From positions 53,235,250 to 53,299,249 of the forward strand of contig CM049318.1 in assembly GCA_026874595.1 (NCBI GenBank): DNA of 64,000 bases. The letters run 5' to 3'. Origin of the DNA: Sipunculus nudus (Eukaryota; Annelida; Sipuncula; Golfingiida; Sipunculidae). The position numbers and the translations under genes were made by a program. The notes under the pieces are model-generated. The model was not told the origin of the DNA and ran no database searches. It saw nothing but the letters and a program-made list of their open reading frames with translations. This document shows, one piece after another, positions 1 to 13,434 of this stretch (the stretch's first letter is position 1; every line of letters begins with the position of its first letter).

Positions 1-290
1 ACATAGTATAGTATATTAAAGTATAGTAAAGTAAAGCATAGTATAGTATAGTAAAGTACAGTACAGTTCAGTTCAATATAGTATAGTAGAGTATAGTATA
101 GTTTAGTATAGTTTAGTATAGTATATAGTATGGTATATTATAGTATAGTATATAATATAGTAAAGTCTAGTAGAGTATAGTACACTTAAGTAGCATATAG
201 TATGGTATATAAAATTTAGTGTAGTTTAGTACAGTAAAGCCTAATTTAGTAAAGTGTAGTGTCGTGTATAGTGAAGCACAGTCTAAATAT
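1..290. repeat. Degenerate pentamer satellite (AGTAT-like)
   Basis: The first ~290 bases are almost entirely variants of a 5-bp unit, AGTAT/AGTAA/AGTTT/AGTAC, in tandem. It decays gradually to the right and continues off the left edge, so its full length is unknown. It is simple-sequence satellite DNA; nothing coding is seen. Confidence 0.85.
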
Positions 291-2960
291 AGTATATCAT
301 GGTATATTCTATAATATTCATATTATCATAGTTATTAAATATAAAATCAATATAAATATAAGGCCATGCAGAGCAAATTTTGTCCCACTGATTCACTGTT
401 CCCATTTTTTGTGGATCTTTTTTTTGCAAAAGGTGATCAGATCCTTTGTAGTGTTGATAATTTGTGTTATAGCACAATTCCCCTGAGAAGAATTTCTTTA
501 TAGGCATGGAAAAGGACTAAAAGTTGTGTTGAGCATACACACCATTTAAAGGACTGGAGCATGTTTTTTTGTATTTTGTAGGCATGCTGGCATAAGTATT
601 ATGTCACAACAATCATTTATATTTTAACATTTCACGCCGTACACTGTCGGGTAAAATGGAGGGGGCGAGCATAGTAATACACTCAATGCAATATCATTCC
701 CCAGGAACACGTACTGCACCTGTTGCCTGTTAAAACAGACGACCATCCTTCAATAAAGGGATGTCAGGTTCCCCCGTTTATTGAAAGAGCGCGGATGCTA
801 TCACTGTGTTAGGGTTGGTTTGAGTTCAAACATTCACATGTCCGGCCGCAGGAATCAGTGCAAACTATCGCTATGTGTTAAGAACCCCAGCCACCCCCCC
901 CCCCCCCCCCCAACTACAATTGGAATTTGCATGATATTGGTCATGACAACATTTTGATTCATTGCTTTACATTTTCTTTTGCAACTAGTAAGAGATAAGA
1001 ATGTTATTTTTTTATTTTTTTATGAGAGAACTGAGAAATTGGTGATAATGAATAATGCATCTTAAACCATCGTTTACCAAGTAAAACTGGTTGTAATAAT
1101 TGACACTTTTTCACTCATTTTCAATTTTTTTCCTTCTATCGAAACTGTTTTTCTTTTATTAATAATATTAAACTGTTTCTCAGCAGAATCTTCATTTTTC
1201 TTGGATTTCTCGGTTTATCACACTAGCATGCAGTTTTACGCATAAGTTTATATGTGTTTATATTTACATATTGAACAGCTGGGGGTCGTCTGTTTAAGGG
1301 ATCTAAGTGTGACTTAGAAGAAAATAGCGCCAAAGCATATATATATATATATTTTTTTTTACAACACTACCGAAGATGTCCCAAGTTGGAGCGGTCTCTT
1401 GGATACCTTACAGTTATTCCAATATCGTCTGCACGAAATTGTCACTTAATGAATGGCCAATATAGCAGTGCATCAAGACCTGTGAAGTATGGCGATGAAA
1501 ATTTAATTCTTAGAAAATTGATAACTGTTAATTTTATACGAAATACATATTGGGATTGCTTTTGTTGTAAAACCATATATTGCGGCGGTTTCGTGACTAT
1601 GTTCCTGTCACGTGAGTATGGTGACCTTGACCCTCCCGAGAAGAACATGAATCAATGAACGTCGTCATCAATTACGGAGGTGGTTTCGTGTGTCTGCTTA
1701 AAGCCTTTTTGTGTGGTCGTCCCGTCTAGGTGTATTATTTATTTTCAAGAAATGGGCTTTATAGATAATGCAGGAGTACTAATTAGAACAAAGCTTTACT
1801 TTTTTTCCAGGGAATACAAAACCTGTTGCTAGGGAGTGTGTTTTATAATGTTTTGAAGTGTATTAGAGGGACTGGCAAAGTCTATAAATTATTCAAGCAC
1901 TTTGCGAATTTGCTGTTGTGTCAGGGAGTCAAAAGCAAGACCACTCTGGGAAATAATGGAAGAAGACAAGGTTTATTACTAAATAAATGAATAAGAGACA
2001 TCATAACTGAGAAAAAAGTTAAAGGTGTATGACGCGTTCACCTAGGAGAAGAGGTTGTGGTATGGACTAGTTGGTTCATCAAAGCAGATAAAGGAAGGGC
2101 TTCAGTTTTATCTATAAATATTGGATGAAAATGAAAAAAAAACTGTTTTCTTGTTGGGGCCCTTGATGACAGTAAAGTCAGGCACATATATAACGTAGTA
2201 TGAATATATATATATATATTAAGTATTGGCTATTATTATAAAAAAACATTTTGCAAGATGTTTAATATTCATACCTGACAATATATATAAATGATGAAAA
2301 CGAACGATAAGTCCATGCCAGCATAAACAGACCAACTCATGTGATAATTAAGCGAATGGCCAAAGAAATTTTGGTTATGGTGACGTGATTAAATAATAAA
2401 TGGTTTTATTTTGTGTATTTGAATGTCTATTAAGAACCAACTGGATGAATAATAATATTTTTTTCCATGAAAATTTCCGAGTTTGCTGGGATATGATAGC
2501 GTAACAGGATTTCAAGCCAATATGGTTAAAGGAACTTTTGTTTGTCATGTAAATCTCTGACGAACACTTACTTATAAAATATATCTGTTTCGGTAAAGTA
2601 AAAACAAAGTGAGTAGATGGTAAAGAGAATAAAATCATGTATATAGTGCTTATATTGTAGACGGAAACGGTAGTAGATTATTTTAAATTTGCTATATATA
2701 TTTGAAAAATTATAAATGAAAAGCATCTGACCTACAGCGACAAAAGATGTAGTTCATAGCATGTAGGTTTTCATGTCTGCGCGTAATATGTTTAACAGAA
2801 CTTTTTAAGTTTAGGAGAGGTTATCTGATCATACTTCAGGTCGGACAAAATAAAATATAAAATACAACCTAACAATTTTTTGTCGATACATAAACCTTTC
2901 AAAACTTTCTCATACTATTTTTTTAAAATCATTAATTAACTTGATTTTTTTTAAATATTT
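291..2960. other. AT-rich flank, no gene recognised
   Basis: This stretch is AT-rich and holds only short unconvincing open frames. It contains a 19-base C run (894-912) and short AT runs near 1338 and 2204. It could be intergenic DNA, promoter, or a 5' intron of the receptor gene; the sequence does not decide. Confidence 0.5.
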
Positions 2961-3362
2961 TTTGGGGGAGGTAACCACCTCCATTTTTTAATGCTAACTT
3001 AACTACGTATATGTACATCTGCAGAAATCCGTTCCGGTTTCGGACTACGTGACAGGGCAGTATCACACGCTTCCTCTCATTTTATATTCTTGCGTCAACC
3101 AGGCCCGGTGACTACTGCACCTGCGGGCCCTGGGTGCGTAATCGTCCCCATTGCTGGGTCATACCACCGAGTAACCCCCGAAAGGCGCACTCGTTTGTGA
3201 GTGAAACGCGGCCGTTGGGCACGGCCTTCCCATTAAGCCTGCAGAGCGTTCACCCTGGGTGGGGGCCGAACGTGAAAAATCTCACGGCCTCGGCTGAGAT
3301 TGGAACCCACGATCTCCCGGCTTTGAGACCTGTGCTCTACCCCTGAGCCACTGAAGCCGGTA
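2961..3362 (-). repeat. tRNA-derived SINE, copy 1 (near full length)
   Basis: Read on the minus strand, the head (about 3358 down to 3287) carries an RNA polymerase III A box (TGGCTCAGGGGTAGAGCA) and a B box-like GGTTCCAATCT. A long body follows, matching the copy at 22140-22525 in order and spacing. Shared landmarks are GCAGGCTTAATGGGAAGGCCG, the 'CAATGGGGAC' block and the tail ending 'AAAATGGAGGTGGTTACCTCC'. A 70-residue open frame on the + strand across this element is a shadow. A tRNA head with a long conserved body marks a SINE rather than a functional tRNA gene. Confidence 0.82.
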
Positions 3363-3726
3363 GTCTTTCTCACACTATTCATTATAGATTTTTTTTTATT
3401 TTCCTTTGGTCTGACTCCAATTCAACTTCCTGGACATTGTGGCTCGTGTTTCTTTTCTACGGTAGCCGCAACCTTATTTTTTATACAGGTTTCTCTGTTT
3501 CCTTCCAGTTGTAGAGACATAAATATCGAAAGGGTTTCCCTCAAGACGTGTAGACCAGATAGTATTTAGGTGTTTTCCAGGCTCTGGTTGGCTTTTGAGA
3601 CTGAATGTCAGCATCCTTTAAAACAAAAGGTAGTTCAACAAAGTGACGCTTCCGTACCCCAGGGGCCAATTTTTTTAACTAAAAAAAGTAAACTGTCGCT
3701 TCCAACATGGACAAGAAACCATTTTT

Positions 3727-4065
3727 AGGCCAAAAAAATAAAAGGTATGGTTCTCAGGCACCGCCCGCATCAATTTTAAACCTCTGCATTAAAAATTTTT
3801 ATTTAGATTTTCAATAGAAACTTACCGATTTTGAGCTGCAGCTGCTCGGACATTTCTCTCAAGAAGATAAAATCATACAATTTCATTTGTTATGTAGTGC
3901 TTTTACTTGTTTAGCAAAAAAAAATATGTTATTATCATGCTTTTCCCTTATCATTTGACATTTTTATCGAAACATACCAAAAAAAATATTATATATAAAA
4001 AAAAAAACGCCCGCCCGCATTTATTTCTGAAAAAAGTGCCTGAGAACCATACCATATTTTGGCCT
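3727..4065. mobile_element. 339-bp MITE with ~30-bp terminal inverted repeats
   Basis: The left end (AGGCCAAAA...GGTATGGTTCTCAGGCAC) is repeated inverted at the right end (GTGCCTGAGAACCATACC...TTTTGGCCT). The interior is AT-rich and non-coding, with a GCCCGC-type motif just inside both ends. It is a non-autonomous DNA transposon by structure; the superfamily is not assigned. Related internal sequence recurs at 39596-39920. Confidence 0.75.
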
Positions 4066-4691
4066 TAGTATAGGGCATATACGTGTTCACTACTTGGGAT
4101 TCTCGAACTGCACCTGTTTACCGATATATCAAAATGATTTGGGTCGTTAGGTCGATACACCTCGCGAGATATTTTAGCTGCTACAAAAAAAATGTTTATA
4201 TTTTTTTTTTTATCTTCTAGACATGAATGGCCTTTGCAAAGTTGGTACGTATTTGTGAGCAGAGTGGGCGCTTATATGTAAAAACTTAGGCGTTGCAAAC
4301 TTATGGATTAAAAACATGGTTCGAAAATTTGAGATGGCAGATGATGCTATTTTTTTCCCCCGCTAGAAAGCAAGGTATATGTTTCCCTCGGTTACATGGT
4401 TTATCTGTGATGGAATGTGTTGATGGAATTTTCTTGAGGGTTAGAGTAAGAAGCACCCTTTAAATTTTAGAGGAAATCTGGCTCACCAAAATATTTTTAC
4501 TTTGTAAGATTCCTTTCCTTTGTGAGATAGGACGTCTTTATCCGAGCCTAATTGATGGCCGCCTTGGATTTACTAAGCCCTATCATATAGGCCTTTTGTA
4601 TAGGTCTGTGTTTCATACTAAAAAGTAAATCACTTAGATCAAGTAACTCAGTTATTTTTACCTATTTCGAAGAATGATTCTTTTTATTTTC

Positions 4692-4693
<2 letters not shown>

Positions 4694-4739
<46 letters not shown>

Positions 4740-4810
4740 TTGATGATTTAACTTTACCTTATGTGTATAACCATATCAGCTGTATCTGCTTCTTGCAGAT
4801 GTATAGCAAT

Positions 4811-4862
<52 letters not shown>
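4694..4862. repeat. Two long (AT)n microsatellites
   Basis: Uninterrupted TA dinucleotides run at about 4694-4739 and 4810-4862, separated by ~70 bases of ordinary sequence. Confidence 0.95.
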
Positions 4863-4864
<2 letters not shown>

Positions 4865-5639
4865 TGAGTGAATTCTATAAATATCTTAAAAATATGGCTT
4901 AACATATAAAACGATTGTTATTTCCAATATTTCACATTTTTGCAATACATACCTTTTCAAATAAAATCAGAAAGATTGCTTTATGATGAAGGTGATTAAC
5001 CCGGCAGCAGAAAAGTCTTACTATAGATAGCTTTACGAAAGAGTTTTGCTCTCAGAATAGATAACCAATTTCTTTCTAATATACGTTTGCGTAAAAGGAG
5101 TAGAAGATAAATTGAGCCTGTAGTTGAATGGAATTGGAAAATTTAAACTTTGTTACCGTGTTGGTAGCAAAAACATCATTTGTGTGTCCAAAACCTGCAG
5201 GAAATAGGAAAATATTGCATTCTGGCGTTCCTTGAAGAAACCCCTATCAGGAATTCCTGCCACCACATTCCTAGGCGCCATAACCTAATATCTTACAAAA
5301 TATCAATAATTCCATACAGATTAAATGACAATTGAATGAGTTACTCTATAAAATATAAGAAAAAACTTGAACTATGCGGAAGAATTTAGCAAGCAATATA
5401 GATTCATGACGGGTCGTCAGAACAAAAGAACATATGTTTATCATGAGATTTGCCTTGTACATGACGAATGCGTAATACGCTCACTTTTATATTATTGACG
5501 CCGGTATGGCGTCACCGGGCGTCCCTGGATCCTAATAAGCCAACACAATCGGGTGTCACTGTTTTTTTTTTTTTTTGTTTTTTTTTTTGTTTTTTTTTTT
5601 GCTGCCTGGAATGATACATGGGTCGTCTCGTCCAAGAGA

Positions 5640-5795
5640 AACTCTGAGGCACATTCGTACTCGGAATTTTCAAACTATCTTACCAAATGTGCAGAATCGG
5701 ATTCATAAGAGTGTGACACTGGTGGTTAGGGTTGTGGGCGTCAAAATCTGACCCCACAATGCACCGGGGCTTCTAAATACGCCAGCGGCGTAGGT
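5640..5795 (-). repeat. Dispersed repeat F, minus copy
   Basis: Read on the minus strand it contains a 'GGTGCATTGTGGGG.CAGATTTTGA.GCCCAC' block and then 'GATTCTGC'. Both recur in the same order at 10900-11040 on the + strand. It is a short, old, non-coding dispersed repeat of unknown class. Confidence 0.55.
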
Positions 5796-7147
5796 TTAAA
5801 TGTAGTGAAGAGTGTGATGTTGGACCGTTTTGTTTCAAGCCTTATAAGATAAACATGGATTTTTATTGTCGTAAGGGATTGACGGAATAAGTAATATCTT
5901 GAAAGCTGTTAACATACGCATGTGAAAAATAAATATAAGGTGTTTTCTTGAAAATTAAAAAAAATATATATATATTTTAAATTTGACAGTTAACTGAGTC
6001 AAGTAGTCCCGGCCATCCCACAGTGCCTAATTGGAAGAGGTTTGTTTAGAGTAGAGACGACCTCTGATGGAAGAGTGTTTAACTAGCAGACATCAGCACA
6101 TTTCACGATTAGTATGAGTGGCTAAAATCCCTGATAAATATTATCTACTTGTTTGTCTGCAATTCAGAATAACACTCAGTACTTTCAATCATGATATAAA
6201 TGAGGTCCTTTTAGAGTATATACGAAATCAGTTCTGGTTTTGCCTTATATTTTTAAGTGGATGGTTTCGGCTGTAGATGACAAATTTCACAGGACATTGT
6301 AAATTAAATTATTAACATTTAATGGAATAATAATGAAAAGGTCATAAGAGGTTAGAGAACTATGTCTTGGCATCATTAGACCAAGCCAGGACATAATTAT
6401 TCTTGTAATATCGGTTTTATTGTAATTATGATTGTATTTTTCGGGTTTCCTTGTGTCCTATTACATGCATACCTATCTCACGACAGAAAAGAAACATTGG
6501 GATTCGGTCTTTGCTATCTTCAGTTAAACATATCTGTAATATTTAGAATTACAATATTATATATATATATTTAATGAAAAAAAAGAAAAAAATCGATTCC
6601 AATTTTTTTTTTTTTTTTTTGCTTTTTTCAGTGATTTACTTCTTGCTATAAATCTCCAGTATTGCTGATTTTCAACAGCTGATATTTGCGCACAATTTTA
6701 ATTATGGGGGAGGCTACCAGTGACCGCTTGTCAGCTGCATACATTCAGATACTTGATGCTTTAAGCCAGCGCTTGACCCAATTAAAGTACCAATTACAAT
6801 TACAATAATTACGCACATTACCCTTATATACCCGAATTATACAATTATTGTAATATCCGTAATCATACTAATTTGCGCAAAATAACCCATCAGTTATGCC
6901 TCTATAAATTCTTAATTACATTCGCCTTTTTTCGTGGATTATCGTTATTGTATACTGAGAATATTCAAATTAGGTCACATTGGGTCTGCGCATACAACTA
7001 AATAACACAAGAACAATCGTACATTAAGCTGTTAGGAACATCATAAACAGGTCATTAAGATTCAACGTGTCATAACCATTTTCATTTTAACATTTCTATA
7101 GAGTGTTGTTTGTTCCCATGAATACCGTCATGGTATCAAAGAAAAAA
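5796..7147. other. No gene recognised
   Basis: AT-rich DNA with short homopolymer tracts (for example T at 6604-6622) and no supported coding region. A signal-peptide exon for the receptor could lie here or elsewhere upstream, but I could not identify one. Confidence 0.4.
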
Positions 7148-7395
7148 TCAAAGTTGTTTATTCATCACATAAGACACACGATCCTGAAAGGAACTCATGA
7201 AATTTTCAGGGCCTTTTCGGGAATGCACTGAGGAAGAATCGATTAGATTTTGGTATGGATGCGGCACATGACCCGGATTCAATAACATCATCAAGGAATA
7301 TTCACAAATGTAGAGTCGTGCACTGGGAAATGTGGCCCGAATAAGTGAATACAGACACGGTTTTTGCACCTTCTGACAGGAGGGACCCCCGCATG
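7148..7395 (-). repeat. Dispersed repeat D, copy 1
   Basis: On the minus strand it carries the shared order of this family. A CACATTTGTGAATATTCCTTGATGA-type block comes first, then an ATCCGG(A/G)TCA..GCC segment, then an 'AATCTAATCGATTCTTC' block, then a 'GAAAATTTCATGAG' block. Four further copies occur in this window (14928, 16135, 44640, 46812). It has no protein-coding capacity of its own; the 73-residue frame across it is a shadow. Confidence 0.7.
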
Positions 7396-7994
7396 GTAGA
7401 GGTTTATAATCTTTAGAATCCAGATTGCTAGCTTTGCCGATAGTTTTACACTATAGTTTCTTGAATGCACCAGTATGTTTACCTGTAAATGGATGAGAAA
7501 AGGGGATATATATAAATTTTATTCTCCAGCGCAGTAAGCGTCGAGAGGTACACGTAGTTTGATATTATCGAATCAAACATAAGCACGCGAATTGGCCACG
7601 CCCAACCCCTCCTACACGTTTCATCTAGCTAATTATCTGCCCTAGAGCTGAAGAAGAAAAATATAACAATATTCCTCTCAAAATGTCTTGCCTGCTGTAT
7701 GTGCGATGTAAACTCCAAATACCTGGGGCGCGTTGACGTCAATCTCTGTTTCGAAGGCTGCATTTCCTCGAAACTTCAGCGGCTATACCAGACCGGAGAC
7801 GTGCTGTCTGTTAAAGCCTTAATAGGTATCAGCAAGGCAGATAACGAGCATATCATCTCACATTAGACTCTGTTACGTCGGCATTATGGGTAATTTAAAA
7901 GGTTTTTACTCTATCTCGTAGCAGTGACTTTAAACGGAGAGGTTTGGGAGCAAGCAATCAGAGAGGCTGACTTGTATTATTTACTCTTTTGCAG

Positions 7995-8184
7995 AGCACC
8001 CCTGTCCCCTATGAGGGCCCTAGGGAGATTCATCGGGGCGTCACCACTTATCAGCATAACGAATCGCTACCGCTCGCCTACCCGTTACCCCATACCACCA
8101 TGGACCCGGAAACTGAGAGAGCTAAGCTAGCGGCCACCTCCAAGTGTGAACGCGAAGTGCTCAGTAAACCCTACCCGACAGACG
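7995..8184 (+). CDS. CALCR-like: Receptor exon a: ectodomain N-terminus
   Basis: Acceptor TTACTCTTTTGCAG/AG and donor GACG/GTGAGT bound a 190-base exon: 63 codons plus one base (phase 1). It encodes a low-complexity, likely exposed stretch with an NES glycosylation site at residue 22. The N-terminal helix follows, ending [14 protein letters not shown], where C51 is the first conserved ectodomain cysteine. In this frame a stop lies just upstream of the acceptor with no intervening ATG, so an upstream exon must supply the start and signal peptide. Ectodomain helices of this family have the same Cys-then-NRTWDGW order, and the junction to the next exon restores GGLYCNRTW exactly in frame. Confidence 0.85.
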
Positions 8185-9215
8185 GTGAGTTATTTGAATG
8201 GCGTATATATTATGTGTCATGTTGTGTCTAGGAATGCCAATTGTTGGGAAATTCTCCGAACTCAGGAAATTTTCCCGGAACAGTTCATGAATGACTCGGT
8301 AATTTCCAGGTGTTGCCTGGAATGCTTATTTGGGCCAACTTAAATGAAATAAAATTTAATTTAATTTAATTTTTGGATTTAACTGAGAGAGAAATTTTTA
8401 ATTTTAAATTATTAAGAGTTCTATTTCTTTTACAAACATGGAATTTGTTTGATTCTAAAACAGTGAGTCCTTTGACGAACTGTACGTAATTTCCATTATT
8501 AAATTTTCTCTAGGGAACAAGAATTTCAAATAAAACTTTTAGCAATTGTTAGTTGTGCTAATAACTAGCATGCTATTCAAGTTTATCTTCATACGCGGGG
8601 GTATGCAACATGCAAGGTTCTTACATATACATAATAAGAAGCACATCTTTATTCAGTCTCTGCAAAAGTGGGAGATTGTCGCTAACTTTTACTCTTTTTC
8701 ACTCTTTTCATTTCAAGGAAGGCTCATCTTTTGTGCCGAAGCACTTTTTGTAAAATTTATGTGATTGTAATGAACTGCAGGCTTGTAGGTAGTTCTTAGC
8801 TCTAACTGAGCTTGTTTATTTACAATCTGGTAATTAACATGGTACATATACGCCAAAATGACAAACAGAAACACTGAGTTATTTAAGTTGGGTTACTGCG
8901 GAAACTGAAAGGTCACAAGTTGCAAATGCCCTTTGCCAGACTCTCGTTTGTCTGTATTGCCACCTGATGTTCTTGTTGAATGTGTTTGGATTATTTTGGC
9001 GCCCCTCTCATGTTATAAACATGTGGATATTAACAAAAAGAACCTCCTGTATGCGGTGGTCTTGGCATATTCTTACCAATTTATTATAAAATGTTCAGTA
9101 GTAGGTTACCTTTAGTTTAAAGACGTCAGAAAGACGAATCGGAATAGGCTATTTTAATTTAATGTAACATATTTTCTAAGCTAGTGAGGGCTTCTTCCTC
9201 TAGTGACTGGACAAC

Positions 9216-9292
<77 letters not shown>

Positions 9293-11750
9293 TTATATAT
9301 ATATATAAAGAGACAGACAGACAGGCAGACAGACAGAGAGATACATTATATACTATAAAGTCATCATCTGACCTTTCAAGTGTAATAGGAGGTCTATTGC
9401 TTCATAGGTCGGTGTGTGATCCCAGTAAAGTCCACAACCTACCGCTAATACTTCAATGACAGTCCCGAAAATGAGCAGTCAATCTGGCTTTGACAGTTTT
9501 CCGCATCAGTTGATCACTCCGGAAAACGGTGTATCCTGCAGACAGCCCCGGCTGTTTAGACAAGTTAACCACTGATGTTTGTTGAAGGGCAGTTTCCAGG
9601 ACATTCCTTCCACCTGTCGAGCGCTCAGTCTCTTCATCCATCAAGACCACAGTCATTGACAAACTTCTTCGGGACTTGGGATTGCCTTCTCATAGACGAA
9701 GATGTATCCCCTGTATTTTTAGCCGGTGAACGGGCCAAGGTCGGCTGTTTGTCAAGTCCGCAAAGATGACCCAAGTACCAATAAATGTTGAACTTTATCC
9801 ACCTGTCCGCCAGAGGTCGTTTCTATTTAAAACGAACCTTTTCAATAAGGCAGTGTGGGACTGCCGGGACTACTTGTGTTAACTGTCAAAATCAAAATTT
9901 GTTACATATCCATGAAACTGTTTACATTTCTTTTATGCTTATCCTTAGAAAATATCACTTATTCTGTGAAGTCCTTACCACAAAGACACCCAAGTTTATG
10001 TTATTTTTCTTGAAACAATCCTTGTCCAACATTTGGACGAACTACATCAGCCTCTTCACTACATTTATACCTACGCCGCTGGTGTATCTGGAAGCACCTG
10101 TCAGGGGTTGCCGACTTGCAGGTTCTCTCGTCAAACTCGAACTCAAGGCAAACGTTAATACGATGTTTAATCATTATATCAAAGCCGTACAGGATGGCAC
10201 CATGCACATAAACTAAAAATATATTGAAACAGCAGGCTACTGGAGACTTACTCTGGACTCGAGACCTGAGCCTTGACTTGACTTGACACCCTTTTCAGTG
10301 CCATCTCAGTATACTTATACATTCTAGAGGCGTGAGTGAGGACCTTAACGAAACAGGGGTTGCAAAGCTGGTGCTGATATTGTTGTCTGGTCCAGTCAGA
10401 GTAAATGTGTGTTTCTTGTTAACGCTTAAAATGTATATAATCCAAAGACTACTATACGCTCAACAATAAATAATACCTTGCTAGATAGCTCACACAACAC
10501 TTTATACGTAATACTTATTGTTACGTAATCACGAATTATAATTAGCTTTTTATGTGAAATAAACTTAGATTATACCATGGGGATTTTAATTTATCAACTG
10601 AAAAATGATTAATGACTGGTAAGGTATTTTGGCATATATGCACATAAAGAGAACAAAGGGGCTCACCTAATAATCTATTATTTTTAGAAATATAAATAAG
10701 GACCTGGTTGCAAATGAAGAATATACTTGAACAGAAAACACTCTATCTCTCTCTGTATATATCCATATGGGATATTTAGCAGGGGTCGAGGGAAAGCCAT
10801 CAGCCTCATCGCGCAGACGCTGGGCTGGGTGGCCACTTCCGCAATCAGACTGGAGAGACCAGAACTAATAGTTAACGGCTGGACACCAGTGTACGCCTAG
10901 CCCTGTATACGTGTAAGTGTGTAATCTGTAACACACCAGTGCATTGTGGGGGGCAGATTTTGAAGCCCACCTATAAAGGCAGAGTCGTATTCTAGAGTGT
11001 TCGATTCTGCGCAGTGTGGTCCAAGTGATGTTTGGAAAAAAAAACTATAGACTTGTACCCAATCCTATTATGACTGCGATGTTAAATTAAAGGTACTCTG
11101 CTTCTGGACCTTTTTTTTAATATACTCAAAAAACACTTGAGAATGAAGAATATGTGAGATATAAAACATGAATTAAATTTAAATTTAAAATCAATCATGG
11201 ACTTGAGGCCTCTCAAGACTGTAATGTCATATATAAATTACTGAGTTTGAAGACATTCCTGGAACAATACTCAAATAAGATTTTGAAAGATGATTTAAGA
11301 CTTAAAATTTGATTTACGTATGTATTTTATTTACCATTTTATTTAAAAAACGTTACAGCACTTGTGGTCCTCGGCATAAGATGTAATGCCACTCACACCG
11401 TTGACTCTTATATGTCAGAGGGCCAAAATGGCGCTGGTACAACACATGAAGGCTGGACAGATGGTCCTGGAGGGGACAAGATGGTCCTTTTAGCAACGTA
11501 CACATTTTTTTCTATTTTTTTTTTTTTGGTGGAGGTATCGGCCTTCATTTTTAAATGCTTGCTTAACTATGTACATATGCAAAACTCCATTCCAGTTTCG
11601 CACCACGTGACAGAGGCTCACACGTGATAATCCTGGCGTCAACCAGGCTCGGTGTAGACTGGTACCCCGCTCTATATGGTTCTCTAACAATCATAGAGAC
11701 GGGCGTACAACGCCATCTTCAGGACTCTCGGCAGACTGGTTACAACTCCA

Positions 11751-11814
<64 letters not shown>

Positions 11815-13391
11815 TTCGTTTGCTCGGGGAAGTTGCCAAAAGTTGGCTGTACATTTAATGTGACATTAATGATTAGATTAATAGATATTAATGATAAATC
11901 AATGTCACATACAGTGAAATATCAAACTTATTAAGCATATTGTATTATCTATACATCCATCATTCAAATTCGTGCAACAACTCATTCTTAAATATTTTAA
12001 AACTAGATAAATTTAGAAGTGACTAAAGAAAGTTTTTAACAAGAACTCCTAATGGATAATCAATCAGGACCGCGTGAGCGTCCATGACAACCGGTATGAG
12101 AGTGCATACCGGAGTTGGAACCAGTCTATCGGTAAGTCAGGAGTTGCAACTGGGAGTACCTAAGAAGGCGTTGTAAGCCCGTCTCTATGATCGGTTGAAG
12201 ACCGTAATAGAGCGGGTTACCAGTCTAGGCTCGATGTACCACTCCTGTGGGTCCTGGGCTTATGTCATCCCCTTTGCTGGAGTTTAACACCGAGGAACCC
12301 CCGAAAGGCGCACTAAAACACACACGGCTGTTGGGCTCAGTCGCCCAATTAAGCCTGCCGAACGCGAAAAATCTCCCTCGCCTCGGGCTAGAGGCCTGTG
12401 CTCTACAACTAGACCACGGAAGCCGGTTACAAACACATCATTCTTTACGATTCAGCATATCCTAATGTCCCCCAGCATGATATATTCCCATTTATGTCAG
12501 CCCGTCACGTTTCTCTATATTACCATGTGTCCCCTTGAAGTCTATGTTTTCACACAGGTATGGATGCGGAAAAAATCATAATGTTGGTGTTATAACTAAA
12601 ATGCTCACTGGTGCGTGAACCTTAGAATATCAACGACCACGATATTATTTATCGTGTTATTGTCCACATCTGCTTTAGGTGAACTTGGGGAAATTAAGAG
12701 CCTGGCGACCTTACCATCTAGGAAAAAAGAACAATAAATGCGTAAACTATCCCATATTGTATTACAAATATCAAACCTTTAAAGCTTGTGTTTAGACAAG
12801 GTTTCATCACCATGAGAGAGGAAATCCACTTCCCGTACCCAAACCCACCAGGTTGTCACTTCCATTTGTAGTTTTCTAGGAAATAATGGTAAAAATATAA
12901 ACTTTTTAGAAAATTACCTTTTAAAACAGGTTGACGGCAGGTGGTGAAACAGACTAGTTTTATACATTGCAGGGAGCACACGTTCTCTGGGAAATCAGGA
13001 CCGTATAGGGGTACTACTGACCCATTAACCTTTATTGGATAATATTGCAGAGTATAACCTACTCTACTGCTACCACTTCTAGTTAGAGGATTTGGGCGTG
13101 GTCCACAACAAGTGTTACTCCGCTTTCAAACTTTGCCGATACATATGCCCTTGAAACCAAACTCTCCGTATAGATTGATTCTCGCCTTGACGCTGTCCTC
13201 GTAGTACTTTCGCGTCGCATCCACGTGTCCTTATCGAACCCTGACACGATTATTTCTCAAAGTTTCTCGAAACAGCTCATAGCGGCTGCGAGTATGCGCA
13301 TACACTGAAATCCAGGTGGCACATGTCGCACGTCGAAATTAGGGGTGTACCGCTAGTAATAATAATAATAATTATTATTATTATAATCCTA

Positions 13392-13434
<43 letters not shown>

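Noticed and set aside
9184-9459. Tyr-Ile-rich small protein
   Set aside because: Translation of a TA microsatellite.
9785-10216. 143-residue open frame
   Set aside because: No recognisable domain, composition like random AT-rich DNA, and it overlaps an unrelated minus-strand frame. No splice or promoter context supports it.
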